This document shows, piece after piece, positions 35,506 through 44,488 of a stretch of 50,325 nt of DNA. The notes under the pieces are model-generated. The model had not been told where the DNA came from and made no database searches. It saw only the letters and a list, made by a program, of their open reading frames with translations. The DNA comes from Paraprevotella xylaniphila YIT 11841 (GTDB taxonomy: Bacteria; Bacteroidota; Bacteroidia; Bacteroidales; Bacteroidaceae): NCBI RefSeq assembly GCF_000205165.1, contig NZ_GL883809.1, positions 1-50,325 of the forward strand, given 5' to 3'. Positions within the stretch are counted from its first letter, which is position 1, and every line of letters begins with the position of its first letter. The translations under genes were made by a program, and so were the position numbers.

Positions 35506-38500
35506 ATGAAAAACTATTTATTGTCGGCCATGGCTCTTTGCTGTGCCACATCTTCCACCATGCCTTTGTGGGCTTCCGAGTATGAAGAACCCCAATTAAA
35601 AACCATCGAACCAAACTTGGCTACCGACGATACCGGCGGAGGAGTGTACTACGTATACCATGTAGCTACAAAAAAGTTCCTCACGAACGGCAATGATTAC
35701 AACACGAGGCTCAGCGTGGACGAAACGGGGCAAGAAATCACATTGACCTACGGTGAAGAACGCGCTCCCCTGATGGGCCAACCCCCAGTTGTACCCGGAA
35801 AAGGATGGACGTTCAACATGCTAAAGGCACCAAGCAACTCCGGTTTCCATGAAGTCTATGCAAGCAACGAAACGAGCGCATGGGTAGACTGCGGCACCCA
35901 AGGGCACACCCTATGGCAAATCCTGCCGCAAGACAACGGCTACTACCGCATCAAGATTGTAGACCAAGATGCCCTATACGGACTAAGTTCCGCCAACGCC
36001 GTGACGATGAACGGCATGTGGGGCATCGACGGTGTGGAATCAACCATCGTTCATCCTTTCATCGACCCATTGCAGGAGGGATACCAAAACGCAGAAACAG
36101 ACTGGCAATTCGCAGAACCGGAAGCTTACGAAATCTACCAAGCCAAGAAAACCCTTCTGGCCCAACTGGAAAAAGCCAATGAAGCGGGTTACACCGACAT
36201 CTCGACTTACGAGACCATATACAACGATGACCATGCGACGGCAGCGCAAGCGCGAGAAGCTGCCGAACAACTGCAACAAGCCATCACAGACCACCAATTG
36301 TCCATCGTGGACGAAGAACATCCGGCCGATTTCACCGGAAAAATCCAAAACAATGCATTCGAATCCAATACCGAGCATTGGGACATAAATGGTGAAAGCG
36401 TAGGTTGGCAAGCCACCCTCTACGCCACCCAAGACCACCAATACGAAATGAAGAACTTCGTGGAAAAATGGGTAAGAGGAGGCGGCAACCTGGGGAATTC
36501 GATGGACATATCGCAAACCTTGTCCGACCTCCCTTCCGGAAAATACCGTCTCTCAGCCCATACCATCGGCTACCAACAAGGCGACATGGCACTTACGCCG
36601 GAAGGCATCTACATTTATGCCCGAATACAAGGGGCAGAATACAAAGGCGAAGCGCATACACTTGAATTCGGTGCCATCAGGGGAAACGACGGTTACGTTA
36701 CCGACGCACCGACCCCACGGTTGGCTACTTTGGAATTCTTCCTGGCGGGCGGGGACCTCACCGTCGGTTTCAAAACCGAAAACACGAATTGCAACTGGGC
36801 TTGTGTCGATAATTTCAATTTGGAATACTTAGGAATGGAAGAAGGCGGGTTGGCAAGGCAGCTATCCCAAACCATCACCGAAGCCCAAAATTTGAAAAAA
36901 GGATATGATGAAAACCAAATCAAATACTCGACAACCAACGAAGAAAGGTTCAACCAGGCACTCAGCTTGGCACAACAAACAGCCGAAACACCAAATGTAG
37001 ATGACGAGGCTTTGGGAAAAGCACTCAACAACCTGATGCTTGCCATGGACACCCTGAACCTCGACGTGGCCGCATACGAGAAATTGGAAGAACTGACCAA
37101 AGAACTGAGTGACACCTACGATGCCAGCCCTTATTCCGAAGAAGGCCTGATTCCATACGAGGATTTCTTGTATAAACTGGAAGAAATCCATGACGGCCGG
37201 ACTTTCAATCCCTTGGAAATCGACAGCATCCGGCCACGCGCCGACCGGATGTTCAAAGCCTGCGTATGCGAAGCCCTCATCGCAGGCGACACCCAGAATG
37301 CCGACGGGATGGCCACCAATTTGGACTTCACCGGAAACAATTCGGGATGGACCAAAACCGGTGACGGAGAATTTAAATACGGCAACAACGTGGCAGAGGT
37401 ATGGCAAGGCTCCTCCTACGAAGTCTATCAAGAACTCACCGGTTTGCCCAAAGGCTCTTATTCAATTTCCGTACAGGCTTACAACCGTCAGGGGGCCAAT
37501 GCCGACATCGCGCCTTCGTATAACGCCGCAGACCCCAAAAAAGATGTCCTTTCTTATCTTTTCGGGAACGAAGCAAAAGAAAAACTGCATCATCTATACG
37601 AATATCATTACGCTTCAAAGGAAGAGCTGGCCAACAATGCCGTGCAAATATCCGGCACCGGCACGGAACTTGACGGACAATGGATACCCGACGGGGTTGC
37701 CGGAGGAGAAGCCGCCTTTGCCTTCAACGACCGTACCGACTATACTACCACTATCACATGCTATGTGGGCGAAGACGGCAAACTACGTTTCGGAATCTCC
37801 ATGCCCACGGGACCGAACTCCAACAACTGGACCCTGTTCGACAATTTCCACATCCAATACCTTGGGGCAACCGTCATGACAGGAGCCGTGAGCGCACTCA
37901 ATGCCAAAATAACAGAAGCCAACACCGTACTGGATGACAAAGCCATTACGACAGAAGAAGCGTATAACGCACTGAGCCAAGCCATTCAAGATGCCGAGAA
38001 GACCTTGGAAAGCGAACTGACCGAGGAAATCTACACCGCACAGATTAAGGCTTTGGACGAGGCCATCACTTTGAACCGGAATTCAGTGGAAAAGGTCGAG
38101 GCATTGCATAAAACAGCCCTCATGTATGACGAACAAATCAACAGCGGAGCATTTGCCGATTATGACGAAGGCATATTGGCCGATGTGGTTTACAAAGTCA
38201 TGGATGTCTTCAGCCAAAACGGGAAGTTCAAAGACATCCCACAGACCGAACAATATATCAGCGACATGAACGAGGCATACAGCCAAATGGTGTATGAAGG
38301 CATCGACGTGGGAACAGCAACCAAAGACACCCCGACCGATGTGACGGACATGCTCGTCAACCCCGATTTCCAACAAGTATTTGAGGAAAAGGACTCCGTG
38401 GCCTTCACCGATGCCGGTTGGACCACAGAATTCATAAACGGCAAAAAGGAAGCAAACGACTCCGTATTTGAATTCTACAACACCGACACGTGCCACATCT

Positions 38501-39153
38501 ACCAAAAGATGTACCGTCTCCACCCGGGATATTACAAAGTGACGCTCTACGGCTTCTACCGTGCCGGAAGTGCCGAAGCGGCTGCACTCGCACGTCGGGA
38601 AGGCGAAGAACAACAGAACGCCAAGGTGTATGCCGAAACGGAAAGTGCCAACTATTCGAACCCCCTGCCTTCGTTCTTCGAATGCGTGCAGAACGGTAAA
38701 TTCACAGAAGCCGACATCGTGCTGCCCGACAGTCTCTTCCCCAACTCAGGACGGGTGTACAATTGCGTCATCAACGACCGGAAAGGTGCCCGTACGGCCA
38801 TGAACCAGGGATATTATGAAATGGAATCGTATTTCCATGTCAAAGAAGGTGAAACGGTTCGTCTCGGCATACAGAAAACCGACACGCTCGTCAATGACTG
38901 GGTGCTCATCGACGACTTCCACTTGTATTACCTTGGCGATGGAGAGGCAAACCGACCCGAAGGCTTGGACGACGTAGACATCAGCGACGGCATCAGCGAC
39001 AACGTGGCCGATGAAAAGAGCACCGTGGTCGGTACCGCATGGTACAACCTGAACGGCATGCGCATATCCCGTCCGACACAACGCGGCATTTACATCCGCG
39101 AGGACAGGATGAGCGACGGCACGAAAAAGGTGCAGAAAATACTCATGCAATGA
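35506..39153 (+). CDS. Large secreted protein with three related binding-type modules and helical spacers
   Basis: A 1215-residue exported protein (signal MKNYLLSAMALCCATSSTMPLWASE). I do not recognise a catalytic domain. Residues about 45-170 look like a lectin-type beta-trefoil (YYVYHVATKKFLTNG, TLWQILPQDNGYYRI). Three jelly-roll-like modules follow at about 275-443, 601-786 and 944-1144; each ends with a similar strand (WACVDNFNLEYLG, WTLFDNFHIQYLG, WVLIDDFHLYYLG) and shares a middle block of type LPSGKYRLSAHTIGY. Helical, Glu/Gln/Ala-rich segments (FIVAR-like) separate them at 205-265, 445-560 and 790-940. The last 35 residues (WYNLNGMRISRPTQRGIYI onward) resemble a T9SS sorting domain. 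It is probably a surface glycan-binding protein of this locus. A strong terminator follows. Confidence 0.82.
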   Translation: MKNYLLSAMALCCATSSTMPLWASEYEEPQLKTIEPNLATDDTGGGVYYVYHVATKKFLTNGNDYNTRLSVDETGQEITLTYGEERAPLMGQPPVVPGKGWTFNMLKAPSNSGFHEVYASNETSAWVDCGTQGHTLWQILPQDNGYYRIKIVDQDALYGLSSANAVTMNGMWGIDGVESTIVHPFIDPLQEGYQNAETDWQFAEPEAYEIYQAKKTLLAQLEKANEAGYTDISTYETIYNDDHATAAQAREAAEQLQQAITDHQLSIVDEEHPADFTGKIQNNAFESNTEHWDINGESVGWQATLYATQDHQYEMKNFVEKWVRGGGNLGNSMDISQTLSDLPSGKYRLSAHTIGYQQGDMALTPEGIYIYARIQGAEYKGEAHTLEFGAIRGNDGYVTDAPTPRLATLEFFLAGGDLTVGFKTENTNCNWACVDNFNLEYLGMEEGGLARQLSQTITEAQNLKKGYDENQIKYSTTNEERFNQALSLAQQTAETPNVDDEALGKALNNLMLAMDTLNLDVAAYEKLEELTKELSDTYDASPYSEEGLIPYEDFLYKLEEIHDGRTFNPLEIDSIRPRADRMFKACVCEALIAGDTQNADGMATNLDFTGNNSGWTKTGDGEFKYGNNVAEVWQGSSYEVYQELTGLPKGSYSISVQAYNRQGANADIAPSYNAADPKKDVLSYLFGNEAKEKLHHLYEYHYASKEELANNAVQISGTGTELDGQWIPDGVAGGEAAFAFNDRTDYTTTITCYVGEDGKLRFGISMPTGPNSNNWTLFDNFHIQYLGATVMTGAVSALNAKITEANTVLDDKAITTEEAYNALSQAIQDAEKTLESELTEEIYTAQIKALDEAITLNRNSVEKVEALHKTALMYDEQINSGAFADYDEGILADVVYKVMDVFSQNGKFKDIPQTEQYISDMNEAYSQMVYEGIDVGTATKDTPTDVTDMLVNPDFQQVFEEKDSVAFTDAGWTTEFINGKKEANDSVFEFYNTDTCHIYQKMYRLHPGYYKVTLYGFYRAGSAEAAALARREGEEQQNAKVYAETESANYSNPLPSFFECVQNGKFTEADIVLPDSLFPNSGRVYNCVINDRKGARTAMNQGYYEMESYFHVKEGETVRLGIQKTDTLVNDWVLIDDFHLYYLGDGEANRPEGLDDVDISDGISDNVADEKSTVVGTAWYNLNGMRISRPTQRGIYIREDRMSDGTKKVQKILMQ

Positions 39154-39219
39154 ATGTTTTTCATAGGTTAATTAGTTTTTATCGAAATTAGGTTTTATTG
39201 AAATTAAGTTAATGTATGG

Positions 39220-39256
39220 AACAGGGGCCGAAGTGATTCGTCCCCTGTTTTTTTAT
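39220..39256 (+). terminator. Terminator of the pectin locus
   Basis: AACAGGGG (39220-39227) pairs with CCCCTGTT (39242-39249) and is followed by a run of T to 39254: a standard intrinsic terminator 66 nt after the stop. Confidence 0.88.
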
Positions 39257-39263
39257 TTACATC

Positions 39264-39375
39264 TTTCCGTTCGGTAGAGAACGTCGAACCGATAAGAGCA
39301 GAACGGAAAATCAATCTCAGGCAAATGAAAAATCAATCTAAGCCAAACGATTTTTCATCTGGCGCAGAATGATTC
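39264..39375. repeat. Cluster of four diverged about 20-bp repeats
   Basis: Copies at 39264-39283 (plus), 39305-39326 and 39327-39348 (both minus, directly adjacent, 18 of 22 positions equal) and 39355-39375 (plus). All approach TCRTTYGGCTGAGATTGA, with T-rich flanks. The adjacent opposite copies form GAAAAATC (39327-39334) / GATTTTTC (39349-39356). The rest of 39154-39500, apart from the terminator, shows nothing else. Confidence 0.55.
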
Positions 39376-39500
39376 AGAACTTGCAATATACTATTTTACA
39401 ACAACTTACCACTTCTTTATTTGCGATATGGCAATCGAAACTTATTCTTTACAAAAGGGATGAAGCAAACTCTTGTAAGCTGCATCCCGCCCTCCTGATC

Positions 39501-40403
39501 TTAACGCTCCCCGCTTACATACCGGTATACAGCCTCCGAAACATCAGCTATAATCCGGGCTGTGGCCTGTTCGCTTTCTTCCGAATCGCGGACCAACACG
39601 GCAATACTGTAACGATGCCCGTCCGGAAGGAAAACAAAACCGATATCGTTTGTCCCGATAACCTGTCCCTTTCCGTTACGGTCGCCCGTACCAGTCTTGT
39701 GCCCGATGACCGCCTTCGTACCGGCAAGCGGTGCCGGCAGACGGTCGCGCCCCGTCTGGCAGGAAATCATGGTTTGCTCTATGAAATCCCGGTATGCTCC
39801 CTTAGCCGCCTTACCCGAAACCAACCATTCCAACAGGCGTACCGCCTCTAACGGAGTCGTCCAATTCCGGTAACAATCCGCCAGATTGCGGTGCATATCG
39901 TCCTCCGTGACTTCAATGGCAAAATCCCGCAAGCCCATGCTGCGTAAATACTCATCCGTAGCAGCCGGGCCTCCGAACACCCGGAAAAGAATGTCGCAGG
40001 CATTGTTGTCGCTCAGGTGCAAAGTATACTTCAAAAGCTCGCCCACGGAAAGAGACAGGTTTCCGTCCGGATACTTGTCCCGTAACGGACTGTACGTATC
40101 CGGGTGCAAATCGTCCGGCCGGACATGCACCAACGTATCGAAAGAAACGCCACGCTGCCCGCAAGCGTCAGCCACGGCCAAAGCCTGATGGAACTTGAAT
40201 ACGCTCATCATGGGAAAGCGCACGTCATTGTTCACCGTCAGCGTGTCCCTCCCGTCCAATATAACGGCTATTCCGACTTGCGCTTTCTTGTCTGCCACCA
40301 TACGGCGCAACTGTTCCTGCAAATCTCCCCATCCGGCCTGCAATGCCAACACCGGAGAGAGGCACAAAACGCCCGCCCATATCGTACGTATCCGTCTTTT
40401 CAT
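39501..40403 (-). CDS. Class A beta-lactamase (Bacteroides-type, subclass A2-like)
   Basis: A 300-residue periplasmic serine beta-lactamase with signal peptide (RTIWAGVLCLSPVLALQAG). All class A elements are seen: SxxK as SVFK in FPMMSVFKFHQAL, SDN in LHLSDNNACDIL, an omega-loop Glu in EDDMHRNLADCYRNWTTP at the spacing of Glu166 to Pro183, and KTG in GHKTGTGDRNG. The SDNNACD block and the NWTTP omega-loop end are typical of the CepA/CblA/CfxA group of Bacteroidales, which hydrolyse cephalosporins; this one is not identical to any allele I can name. It is the third gene of a compact minus-strand unit, 20 bp after the small DUF6965-like gene. Confidence 0.93.
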   Translation of the reverse strand: MKRRIRTIWAGVLCLSPVLALQAGWGDLQEQLRRMVADKKAQVGIAVILDGRDTLTVNNDVRFPMMSVFKFHQALAVADACGQRGVSFDTLVHVRPDDLHPDTYSPLRDKYPDGNLSLSVGELLKYTLHLSDNNACDILFRVFGGPAATDEYLRSMGLRDFAIEVTEDDMHRNLADCYRNWTTPLEAVRLLEWLVSGKAAKGAYRDFIEQTMISCQTGRDRLPAPLAGTKAVIGHKTGTGDRNGKGQVIGTNDIGFVFLPDGHRYSIAVLVRDSEESEQATARIIADVSEAVYRYVSGER

Positions 40404-40423
40404 CTGCCTTCCCCTTTTGCTCT

Positions 40424-40720
40424 TTACTCCAGGCCTTGTTCTTTCAACCGCAAACGAATCAAGTCCAAATGGGACATGTATCCGCTGAAAGTCACAGATA
40501 TATCCTCTTTATGCACTTTCAACACCGCCAACAGGGCTTTCACCGTACGGGGAAGGTCGGAAGTAGTGGTTGCCTCGTTCAACCGCAACGTCGCGGGAAG
40601 GCGGTCCATCCGCTCTTCAAACCAATGCGTCAGCTCGTCCACTTCCTGTTTCGTATATGCCGGTTTATAAATATGCGGATTCTTTTCCACCGCAGGCTTC
40701 TGTTCTTGCTCTTCTGTCAT
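40424..40720 (-). CDS. Small conserved Bacteroidales protein (DUF6965-like)
   Basis: A 98-residue soluble protein, mostly helical. The central block YTKQEVDELTHWFEERMDRLPATLRLNEATTTSDLPRTVKALL (positions about 20-62; quoted only to show the helix-loop-helix spacing in parts: YTKQEVDELTHWFEERM and LPATLRLNEA) resembles small proteins annotated DUF6965 in Bacteroides genomes. Function unknown. It starts 6 bp after the patatin stop and ends 20 bp before the beta-lactamase start, so the three are very likely one transcript. Confidence 0.7.
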   Translation of the reverse strand: MTEEQEQKPAVEKNPHIYKPAYTKQEVDELTHWFEERMDRLPATLRLNEATTTSDLPRTVKALLAVLKVHKEDISVTFSGYMSHLDLIRLRLKEQGLE

Positions 40721-40726
40721 CTTTCG

Positions 40727-41578
40727 TTATTCATTAAAAATACACGTTCCTAAAACCGTCTCGGCACAAGCATATCCTTCTTCGTACAAGGCCGTCAGTT
40801 TCCCTATATTGTCTTCAAGACGGTCCACCTCGAGTTTTTCAAGCGGACGCACCACCAGAATCTTTCCTTCATCCTCAAGTTGCTCTATCAGCTCCAACTG
40901 GCGGTTATAACATTCGCACCTGTGGCTGAGCGCCACCCGCAGACGGGGAAAACGGCGATAAATAAAAGAAGGAATACGGATGTCCCGGCCCGTCTTGCGA
41001 TAGCCTCGGTTGCGCGTCAGCACGACTACGTTGCGTTCATAACCGAGCGACATCGCCCGCTCCACCGGTATGGAATCCACGATTCCACCATCCAACATCG
41101 GCTCCCGGTCTACTATGACCACGGGACAAACGTATGGCAAGCTGCTAGAAGCTTTGGCTATCCGTATCAGCCGGTTATAATTCTCTTTCTCCGACAAATA
41201 ATTGGCACGCCCCGTCAGGCAATTGGTGGTCACCATCTCGAACACCCCGGGATTGGCCCGGTAAGCCTCGAAATCGTAAGGCACGATGCGCTCCGGGAAA
41301 TCCTTGTACAGCAGTTCTTGGTTCAGTATGCTATGTTGCGTCCACAAAAAACGCATACCGATATATTTGTATTTTTTAAGCATGTCGATATTACTGTACT
41401 TCGCCCGCCCGCGTTGGCGGCTCATATAAGACAAGCCATTGCACGCCCCTGCCGACACGGCCACCGTGTAGGGAAAATCAACGTGATGGTCGAGTAGCCA
41501 GTCCAACACCCCGCAGGTAAAAACTCCGCGCATGCCCCCTCCTTCCAACACTAAACCCGTATGCTTGCCTATCTCCAT
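40727..41578 (-). CDS. Patatin-like phospholipase (YjjU/RssA-like)
   Basis: A 283-residue lipid acyl hydrolase. The oxyanion loop GGGMRG lies at about residue 12 (LVLEGGGMRGVFTCGVLDW). The nucleophile elbow reads AVSAGACNG, with Ala in place of the first Gly of GxSxG, and the catalytic Asp is in LDGGIVDSIPV, giving the Ser-Asp dyad. No signal peptide is present from the chosen start. The ATG at 41578 opens on the conserved strand; an in-frame ATG at 41659 would overlap the divergent promoter region and adds residues unlike the family. It leads a unit with the small protein and the beta-lactamase. Confidence 0.88.
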   Translation of the reverse strand: MEIGKHTGLVLEGGGMRGVFTCGVLDWLLDHHVDFPYTVAVSAGACNGLSYMSRQRGRAKYSNIDMLKKYKYIGMRFLWTQHSILNQELLYKDFPERIVPYDFEAYRANPGVFEMVTTNCLTGRANYLSEKENYNRLIRIAKASSSLPYVCPVVIVDREPMLDGGIVDSIPVERAMSLGYERNVVVLTRNRGYRKTGRDIRIPSFIYRRFPRLRVALSHRCECYNRQLELIEQLEDEGKILVVRPLEKLEVDRLEDNIGKLTALYEEGYACAETVLGTCIFNE

Positions 41579-41629
41579 AATTATTCCTAATTTACGAGTA
41601 AAGTTAATGAAAATCCCAAATGAAATCAG

Positions 41630-41637
41630 TATTTTTG
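41630..41637 (+). promoter_or_regulatory. Candidate -7 box for the aminopeptidase P gene
   Basis: TATTTTTG fits TAnnTTTG, 38 nt before the ATG at 41675. No TTTG is seen at the -33 spacing. The divergent patatin gene must start its transcript in the same 96-bp gap. Confidence 0.4.
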
Positions 41638-41674
41638 CATACTTTATTAAATGTTTCATCTTTAAACTACGTTT

Positions 41675-43078
41675 ATGTTATTTGACAAAGAAACATATAT
41701 GGCCCGACGCGACCGGCTGCAACGTCAGGTGAAAGAAGGCTTGATATTGCTTTTCGGGAACAACGATGCACCGTCCAATTATCCGGCCAACGCATACAAA
41801 TACCGGCAAGACAGTAGTTTTCTTTATTTTTACGGACAGCACCGCGAAGGACTCGTGGGGGTAATCGACATAGACAACCACAAGGAATACCTGATTGGCA
41901 ACGATATTGACATCGAAGACATCGTATGGTTCGGTGGCGTGGACAGTGTGGCCGACCTTGCCGCACAAAGCGGCGTGGAACACAGTGCCCCGATGAGCCG
42001 TCTGGAGGAATTGGTAAGAAAAGCCCGAAGCCAAGGACGGAAAATCCACTTCCTGCCTCCTTACCGCCACGACCTGATGATCCAACTCATGGACCTGACA
42101 GGCATACATCCTTCACGGCAACGCGAGGAGGCATCCTTGGAACTCATCATGGCGGTCATCGAACAACGGGCTGTGAAAACACCGGCCGAAATAGAGGAAA
42201 TCGAGCGGGCCTGCGCCATCGGCCATGAGATGCACACGACGGCCATGCGCCTTTGCCGCCCCGGAGTGAGCGAACAATACATCGCGGGCACCATCAGCGG
42301 TATTGCCTCGGCCAAAGGTTGCATGACCAGTTTCCCCACCATTCTCTCCATGCACGGGGAAATCATGCACGGCTACCCTTCTACACGCCCTTTGGAAGAC
42401 GGACGGCTGATGCTTTGCGACGCAGGAGCGGAAACCAACGAGAACTATTGCTCGGACAATACGCGCACCACTCCCATCAACGGCAGGTTTACCTCCCGCC
42501 AACGGGATATTTACAGCATCGTGGAGGCTTGCCATGACCACGTACTGGACATCGCACGCCCCGGCATCAAATGGTGGGACGTGCACATGAGTGTAGCCCG
42601 CCTCATGACCGACCGCCTGAAAGAACTCGGCCTGATGAGAGGCGACACGGAAGAAGCCGTACGCAACGGAGCGCACGCCATGTTCTTCCCGCACGGCCTG
42701 GGACACATGATGGGCATGGACGTGCACGACATGGAAGGATTGGGGCAACAGTATGTGGGCTTCGACGACGAAGTGCAGCCGTCCACGCAATTCGGCACGA
42801 ACTGCCTGCGCTGCGGACGCCGTTTGCAAGAAGGTTGGGTCATGACCGACGAACCGGGCATTTATTTCATCCCGGCCCTGATTGATGAATGGAAAAGCAA
42901 AGGAATCAACAAGGATTTCATCAATTTCGACCTTCTGGAAACCTACAAGGATTTCGGGGGCATCCGCATAGAAGATGACATCCTGATTACAGCAAACGGT
43001 TGCCGCATGTTGGGACATGAACGCATCCCGTACCATATAGAAGACGTGGAAGAGTTTATGGCACAAAGGACTAATTAA
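41675..43078 (+). CDS. pepP: Xaa-Pro aminopeptidase (aminopeptidase P, M24B)
   Basis: A 467-residue cytosolic metallopeptidase that removes N-terminal residues preceding proline. The N-terminal creatinase-like domain (LFGNNDAPSNYPANAYKYRQ, SSFLYFYG) is followed by the pita-bread domain with the five metal ligands: Asp in CDAGAE and SDNTRT, His in GLGHMMGMDVHD, Glu in DEPGIYF and IRIEDDIL. Length and motifs agree with bacterial PepP. The C1 peptidase gene begins 21 bp later, so the two are probably co-expressed for peptide use. Confidence 0.94.
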   Translation: MLFDKETYMARRDRLQRQVKEGLILLFGNNDAPSNYPANAYKYRQDSSFLYFYGQHREGLVGVIDIDNHKEYLIGNDIDIEDIVWFGGVDSVADLAAQSGVEHSAPMSRLEELVRKARSQGRKIHFLPPYRHDLMIQLMDLTGIHPSRQREEASLELIMAVIEQRAVKTPAEIEEIERACAIGHEMHTTAMRLCRPGVSEQYIAGTISGIASAKGCMTSFPTILSMHGEIMHGYPSTRPLEDGRLMLCDAGAETNENYCSDNTRTTPINGRFTSRQRDIYSIVEACHDHVLDIARPGIKWWDVHMSVARLMTDRLKELGLMRGDTEEAVRNGAHAMFFPHGLGHMMGMDVHDMEGLGQQYVGFDDEVQPSTQFGTNCLRCGRRLQEGWVMTDEPGIYFIPALIDEWKSKGINKDFINFDLLETYKDFGGIRIEDDILITANGCRMLGHERIPYHIEDVEEFMAQRTN

Positions 43079-43099
43079 TGTATCACTAAAATATCCGAA

Positions 43100-44308
43100 A
43101 TGAAAAAACAACTTTTATTTATCGCATGTGCTTGCCTGTCACTGGGCGTATCGGCCAAGAAACACGTGGAAAAAGCCGACACCGGTTTCGTCTTTACCAC
43201 GGTGAAAGAAAACCCTATCACTTCCATCAAGAACCAGAACCAAAGCGGTACGTGCTGGTGCTTCAGCACGCTGTCTTTTTTCGAATCCGAACTGCTCCGC
43301 ATGGGAAAAGGCGAACATGACCTTTGCGAAATGTTCGTCGTACACAAAACGATGGAAGACCGTGCCGCCCAAACCGTCCGCACGCACGGCGATGTCTCGT
43401 TCGCGCAAGGAGGAAGTTTCTACGACGTGATCTACTGCATGCAGAATTACGGTATCGTACCGCAAGAAGCCATGCCGGAGCCGGGCACGCTTTACGGCGA
43501 CACACTGCCCAACCACAATGAGGTGGACCTCGTAGCCACAGCCTTCGTAGATGCTTTGGCCACGAGCAACCTGAAAAAACTGTCTCCCGTATGGAAACAG
43601 GCTTTTTGCGGTATCTATGATGCCTACTTGGGCAAATGCCCCGAGAAATTCACTTACAAAGGCAAGGAATACACTCCGCAAAGCTACATGCAGTCGTTGG
43701 GCCTGGACATGGACGATTACGTGTCCCTGACTTCCTATACCCATCATCCGTTCTACAAACCTTTTGTCATCGAAGTACAAGACAACTGGCGTTGGTCGCA
43801 ATCCTACAACTTGCCAATCGACGAATTGATGGAGGTATTCGACTATGCCATTAACAACGGGTTTACCATCGCGTGGGGTTCGGACGTGAGCGAGACAGGC
43901 TTCACACGCAACGGTATCGCCGTGATGCCGGACGTGAAGCAGGCAGAAGACTTGGTAGGTTCAGACGCAGCCCGTTGGCTCGGATTGAGCAACAACAGCA
44001 AACGTGCGGAAATCGTCAAGAAACTGACTTCCAAACCGCTTCCGGAGGTTAAAGTCACTCAGGAAATGCGCCAGACGGCTTACGACAACTGGGAAACGAC
44101 GGATGACCATGGCATGCAGATTTACGGTATCGCCAAAGACCAGAACGGAAAAGAATACTACATGGTGAAGAACTCGTGGGGCGATGCCGGAACTTACAAA
44201 GGCATCTGGTACGCTTCGAAAGCATTCGTTGCCTACAAAACCATGAATATCGTAGTGAACAAAAATGCCATCCCCGAACCAATCCGGAAAAAATTGGGGC
44301 TGAATTAA
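43100..44308 (+). CDS. Secreted C1 family cysteine peptidase (bleomycin hydrolase / PepC-like)
   Basis: A 402-residue papain-superfamily peptidase with a signal peptide (MKKQLLFIACACLSLGVSAK). The catalytic Cys is in QSGTCWCFS (about residue 53), the His in DDHGMQIYG and the Asn in VKNSWGDAG. Overall it resembles the bleomycin hydrolase/aminopeptidase C group (MEROPS C1B) more than papain, because of the wide spacing between Cys and His. Unlike cytosolic PepC it carries an export signal, so it probably works in the periplasm on peptides. It follows pepP by 21 bp and ends at a good terminator. Confidence 0.9.
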   Translation: MKKQLLFIACACLSLGVSAKKHVEKADTGFVFTTVKENPITSIKNQNQSGTCWCFSTLSFFESELLRMGKGEHDLCEMFVVHKTMEDRAAQTVRTHGDVSFAQGGSFYDVIYCMQNYGIVPQEAMPEPGTLYGDTLPNHNEVDLVATAFVDALATSNLKKLSPVWKQAFCGIYDAYLGKCPEKFTYKGKEYTPQSYMQSLGLDMDDYVSLTSYTHHPFYKPFVIEVQDNWRWSQSYNLPIDELMEVFDYAINNGFTIAWGSDVSETGFTRNGIAVMPDVKQAEDLVGSDAARWLGLSNNSKRAEIVKKLTSKPLPEVKVTQEMRQTAYDNWETTDDHGMQIYGIAKDQNGKEYYMVKNSWGDAGTYKGIWYASKAFVAYKTMNIVVNKNAIPEPIRKKLGLN

Positions 44309-44354
44309 AAAAGACAGAGGAACAACCGCTTTCTCATAAAGAGAGTAAAAAGCT

Positions 44355-44394
44355 ACCGCAGTTTTCCAAAAAAGATGGGGAAACTGCGGTTTTC
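44355..44394 (+). terminator. Terminator of the peptidase pair
   Basis: ACCGCAGTTT (44355-44364) pairs with AAACTGCGGT (44381-44390), extended by CC/GG pairs, and is followed by TTTTCTT. It lies 46 nt after the stop. Confidence 0.85.
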
Positions 44395-44488
44395 TTATAT
44401 TTTTTTCCTACTTTTACATGAATAACCGTGTGGCCACGTGACAAGCCTCACGCCCGGAGATAGCATAAAAAGGAAAAAAATACATATA

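Noticed and set aside
39305-39348. Two adjacent near-identical 22-bp units, considered as the start of a CRISPR array
   Set aside because: The units are directly adjacent without spacers, only two in tandem, and similar units occur inverted elsewhere. No cas genes are nearby.
42113-43111. 332-codon minus-strand frame across pepP
   Set aside because: Antisense to the complete M24 peptidase with all metal ligands; no ribosome site or family resemblance.
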